Below, in pieces: positions 62,352-64,000 of a DNA stretch of 64,000 nucleotides. A model generated the notes under the pieces. The model was not told the origin of the DNA, searched no databases, and worked only from the letters and a program-made list of their open reading frames with translations. The stretch is from Bacillota bacterium (GTDB lineage Bacteria > Bacillota > Clostridia > Acetivibrionales > DSM-2933). The DNA lies in contig JAEYYB010000129.1 of assembly GCA_023430975.1 (NCBI GenBank), positions 62,001-126,000 on the forward strand, given 5' to 3'. A program made the position numbers and the translations under genes. Position 1 is the first letter of the stretch. Each line of letters opens with the position of its first letter.

Positions 62352-64000
62352 ATGAAGTGTTTTATTAAAAAGAGTTTTTCCATTGTTTTTGGATTGTTTT
62401 TTATGTTACTCATGTTTACTACTGTATTAAACGCTGCCGCAAATGCCAATCCATCTTGGACAGTTGATGAACCGGTAATTTTTCACCGTGAGTTGCCTCC
62501 TTATGATTATTACGGTGCGAAAGACCCTACTATTGTTTACTTTGATGGCAAATATCACGTGTTTTACACTGGTGCAAATCAAGGCGGCGGGTGGCAGATG
62601 CTTTATACGTCTGCAAACACAATTCCCGAACTAAAAAATGCAAAACGTACCTATATGAGCAAAATTGGAGAAAGTTATTTCTGTGCACCGGAAGTATTTT
62701 ATTTTGAGCCTCAGAAATTATGGTACCTTGTCTATCAGGATGGTACATATGGTGCTGCGTACTCAACTACGACAAACATAGCTGACCCAACTTCGTGGAA
62801 AGGACCTCAATCCTTCGGTATATCCGGCAATATGGGGTGGGATTATTTCATCATATGTGACGATCAAAACGCTTATATGTACAATACACCGGATGACGGT
62901 TCGGGCAAGCTTTATATGCGTAAAACGTCTCTTTCAAACTTCCCTAAAGGTTGGAGTGCACCTACTGTAGCCATGTCTGGAGTTTTTGAAGGTGCTGAGG
63001 TTTATAAATCCCTTGCTGACGGCAAATACTATTTGCTTATCGAGGACATGAAAGATGGCAGATATTATGAGCTGTGGACATCATCAAGTGCTGGGGGACC
63101 ATGGACCCAGGTTTCTGAAAAATGGGCGTGGAGAGGAAATCTTACTAAATATAATTCATCTACCAAGTGGACTACAAATGTTTCCCATGGTGAACTTATA
63201 CGTACAGGATATAACCAGAAACTCGAAATTGATGACATCAACCATGTTGATTTTCTCATACAGGGCACTCTAAGCCTGTCTGGTGACTATCAAAAGCTCA
63301 CCTGGGATTTGGGACTTATCAGAAATTATTCTGGAAATCAAGCTACTTCAAATCCTTCAGCTACACCTACTCCTACAGTTGCCTCTTCACTCACACCTAC
63401 AAAGCCTGCAGAACCCACGCCGGGGCCTAGATCAGCCTTTGTACAGATAGAGGCAGAGAAGTATAACAGCATTAATTCTTCATCTATTGAAACAATAACT
63501 ACCACTAATGGAAGTGGTTTGGGTTATATTGAAAATGGTAATTACCTGGTATATAACAAGATAGACTTTGGAAGCGGTGCAACTTCTTTTAAGGCCCTTG
63601 TTGCAGGTGAACTTACCCCAAAAATCGAATTACGACTCAATGGCCCCACCGGTACTCTCATAGGTACACTATCGGTGAAATCTACAGGAGACTGGAATAC
63701 ATATCAAGAGCAAACCTGTAGTATTAATAAAGTTACAGGAGTAAATGATCTTTATCTGGTATTCACAGGTGCGGTAAACATTGACTGGTTTTCATTTGTG
63801 GGCACTACGGTAAGTACATCTACACCAACAATACCTGCGGCTATTTCTACAGGGGATTTGAATAACGATGGTGTTGTAAATATGGCGGATGTAATACTTT
63901 TGGCAAAAGCCTTTGGCTCAGTAAATGGAGACAGTAAATATGATACATCTTATGACCTAAATAATGATGGAGCAATAAATATGTCTGATGTTATAGTTAT
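62352..64000 (+). CDS. Cellulosomal GH62 arabinofuranosidase with CBM6 and dockerin, 3' end outside window
   Basis: The frame is open from ATG 62352 to the right edge (549 codons seen). A signal peptide (about 1-30) is followed by a GH62 domain (about 34-335) with catalytic-base Asp in YGAKDPTIVYFDGKYHVF, GWDYFIICDD, and acid Glu in FEGAEVYKSL. A Thr-Pro linker, a CBM6 (about 362-480; IEAEKYNS, GYIENGNYLVYNKIDFG) and most of a dockerin (from about 500; DLNNDGVVNMADV, DLNNDGAINMSDV) follow. GH62 enzymes remove L-arabinofuranose from arabinoxylan, which suits the arabinose genes upstream. Only the last few dockerin residues and the stop are missing. Confidence 0.9.
   Translation, partial: MKCFIKKSFSIVFGLFFMLLMFTTVLNAAANANPSWTVDEPVIFHRELPPYDYYGAKDPTIVYFDGKYHVFYTGANQGGGWQMLYTSANTIPELKNAKRTYMSKIGESYFCAPEVFYFEPQKLWYLVYQDGTYGAAYSTTTNIADPTSWKGPQSFGISGNMGWDYFIICDDQNAYMYNTPDDGSGKLYMRKTSLSNFPKGWSAPTVAMSGVFEGAEVYKSLADGKYYLLIEDMKDGRYYELWTSSSAGGPWTQVSEKWAWRGNLTKYNSSTKWTTNVSHGELIRTGYNQKLEIDDINHVDFLIQGTLSLSGDYQKLTWDLGLIRNYSGNQATSNPSATPTPTVASSLTPTKPAEPTPGPRSAFVQIEAEKYNSINSSSIETITTTNGSGLGYIENGNYLVYNKIDFGSGATSFKALVAGELTPKIELRLNGPTGTLIGTLSVKSTGDWNTYQEQTCSINKVTGVNDLYLVFTGAVNIDWFSFVGTTVSTSTPTIPAAISTGDLNNDGVVNMADVILLAKAFGSVNGDSKYDTSYDLNNDGAINMSDVIV

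Overview
The window is low-GC, gram-positive clostridial DNA from a cellulosome-producing anaerobe. Twelve genes carry dockerin modules built from two repeats of the type D-x-N-x-D-G-x-x-N-M-x-D-V, with Phe-Asn or Phe-Gly near the end of each repeat. These look like type II dockerins, the kind a scaffoldin normally carries, but here they sit on the enzymes. That reversed arrangement is known from Pseudobacteroides (Bacteroides) cellulosolvens, so the source is probably that species or a close relative. This is inferred from the dockerins, Thr-Pro-rich linkers and base composition, without a database search.

Layout. Bases 1-10153 are the distal part of a surface-polysaccharide cluster: an aminotransferase-like protein, a FemAB/GNAT-like protein, three GT4 glycosyltransferases, a Wzy-like polymerase, a hexapeptide acyltransferase, a MurJ/Wzx-type flippase and a GalE-like epimerase. 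A decayed membrane-protein gene follows on the minus strand (10218-10776). A very large STAND ATPase/TPR/AraC-type regulator (11100-14690) then leads into the first block of secreted enzymes (14941-39504): GH16, GH141-like, GH95, GH43, a GH43-CBM6-CBM6-dockerin-CE6 protein, CE1, and a GH10-CBM6-dockerin-GH43 protein.

Inside that block is an unexpected three-gene haem module (27981-34802): a CcmF-type cytochrome c haem lyase, an exported HzsA-related beta-propeller with two CxxCH motifs, and a beta-propeller/ricin-lectin/di-haem cytochrome with a C-terminal dockerin. This looks like a c-type cytochrome that plugs into the cellulosome, and it is the strongest candidate here for an undescribed system.

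Bases 39929-43330 hold a soluble histidine kinase fused to a LacI-type sugar-binding domain and a convergent dockerin esterase. Bases 43732-58030 are a pentose-uptake and catabolism locus: two YtfQ-like binding lipoproteins, an ABC ATPase, two permeases, a YesM/YesN-type two-component system, an AraR-type repressor and araA-araB-araD-type genes. From 58460 a second enzyme block begins (GH43, GH10-dockerin-CE3, GH62) and runs off the right edge.

Together the loci make sense for arabinoxylan: docked xylanases, esterases and arabinofuranosidases release arabinose and xylo-oligomers, the ABC system imports sugar, and AraA/B/D convert L-arabinose to D-xylulose-5-phosphate. Two families of dispersed hairpin repeats, three clear copies each plus degenerate relatives, lie almost only in the 5' regions of these genes. 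No tRNA, rRNA, CRISPR array, transposase or phage gene was seen.
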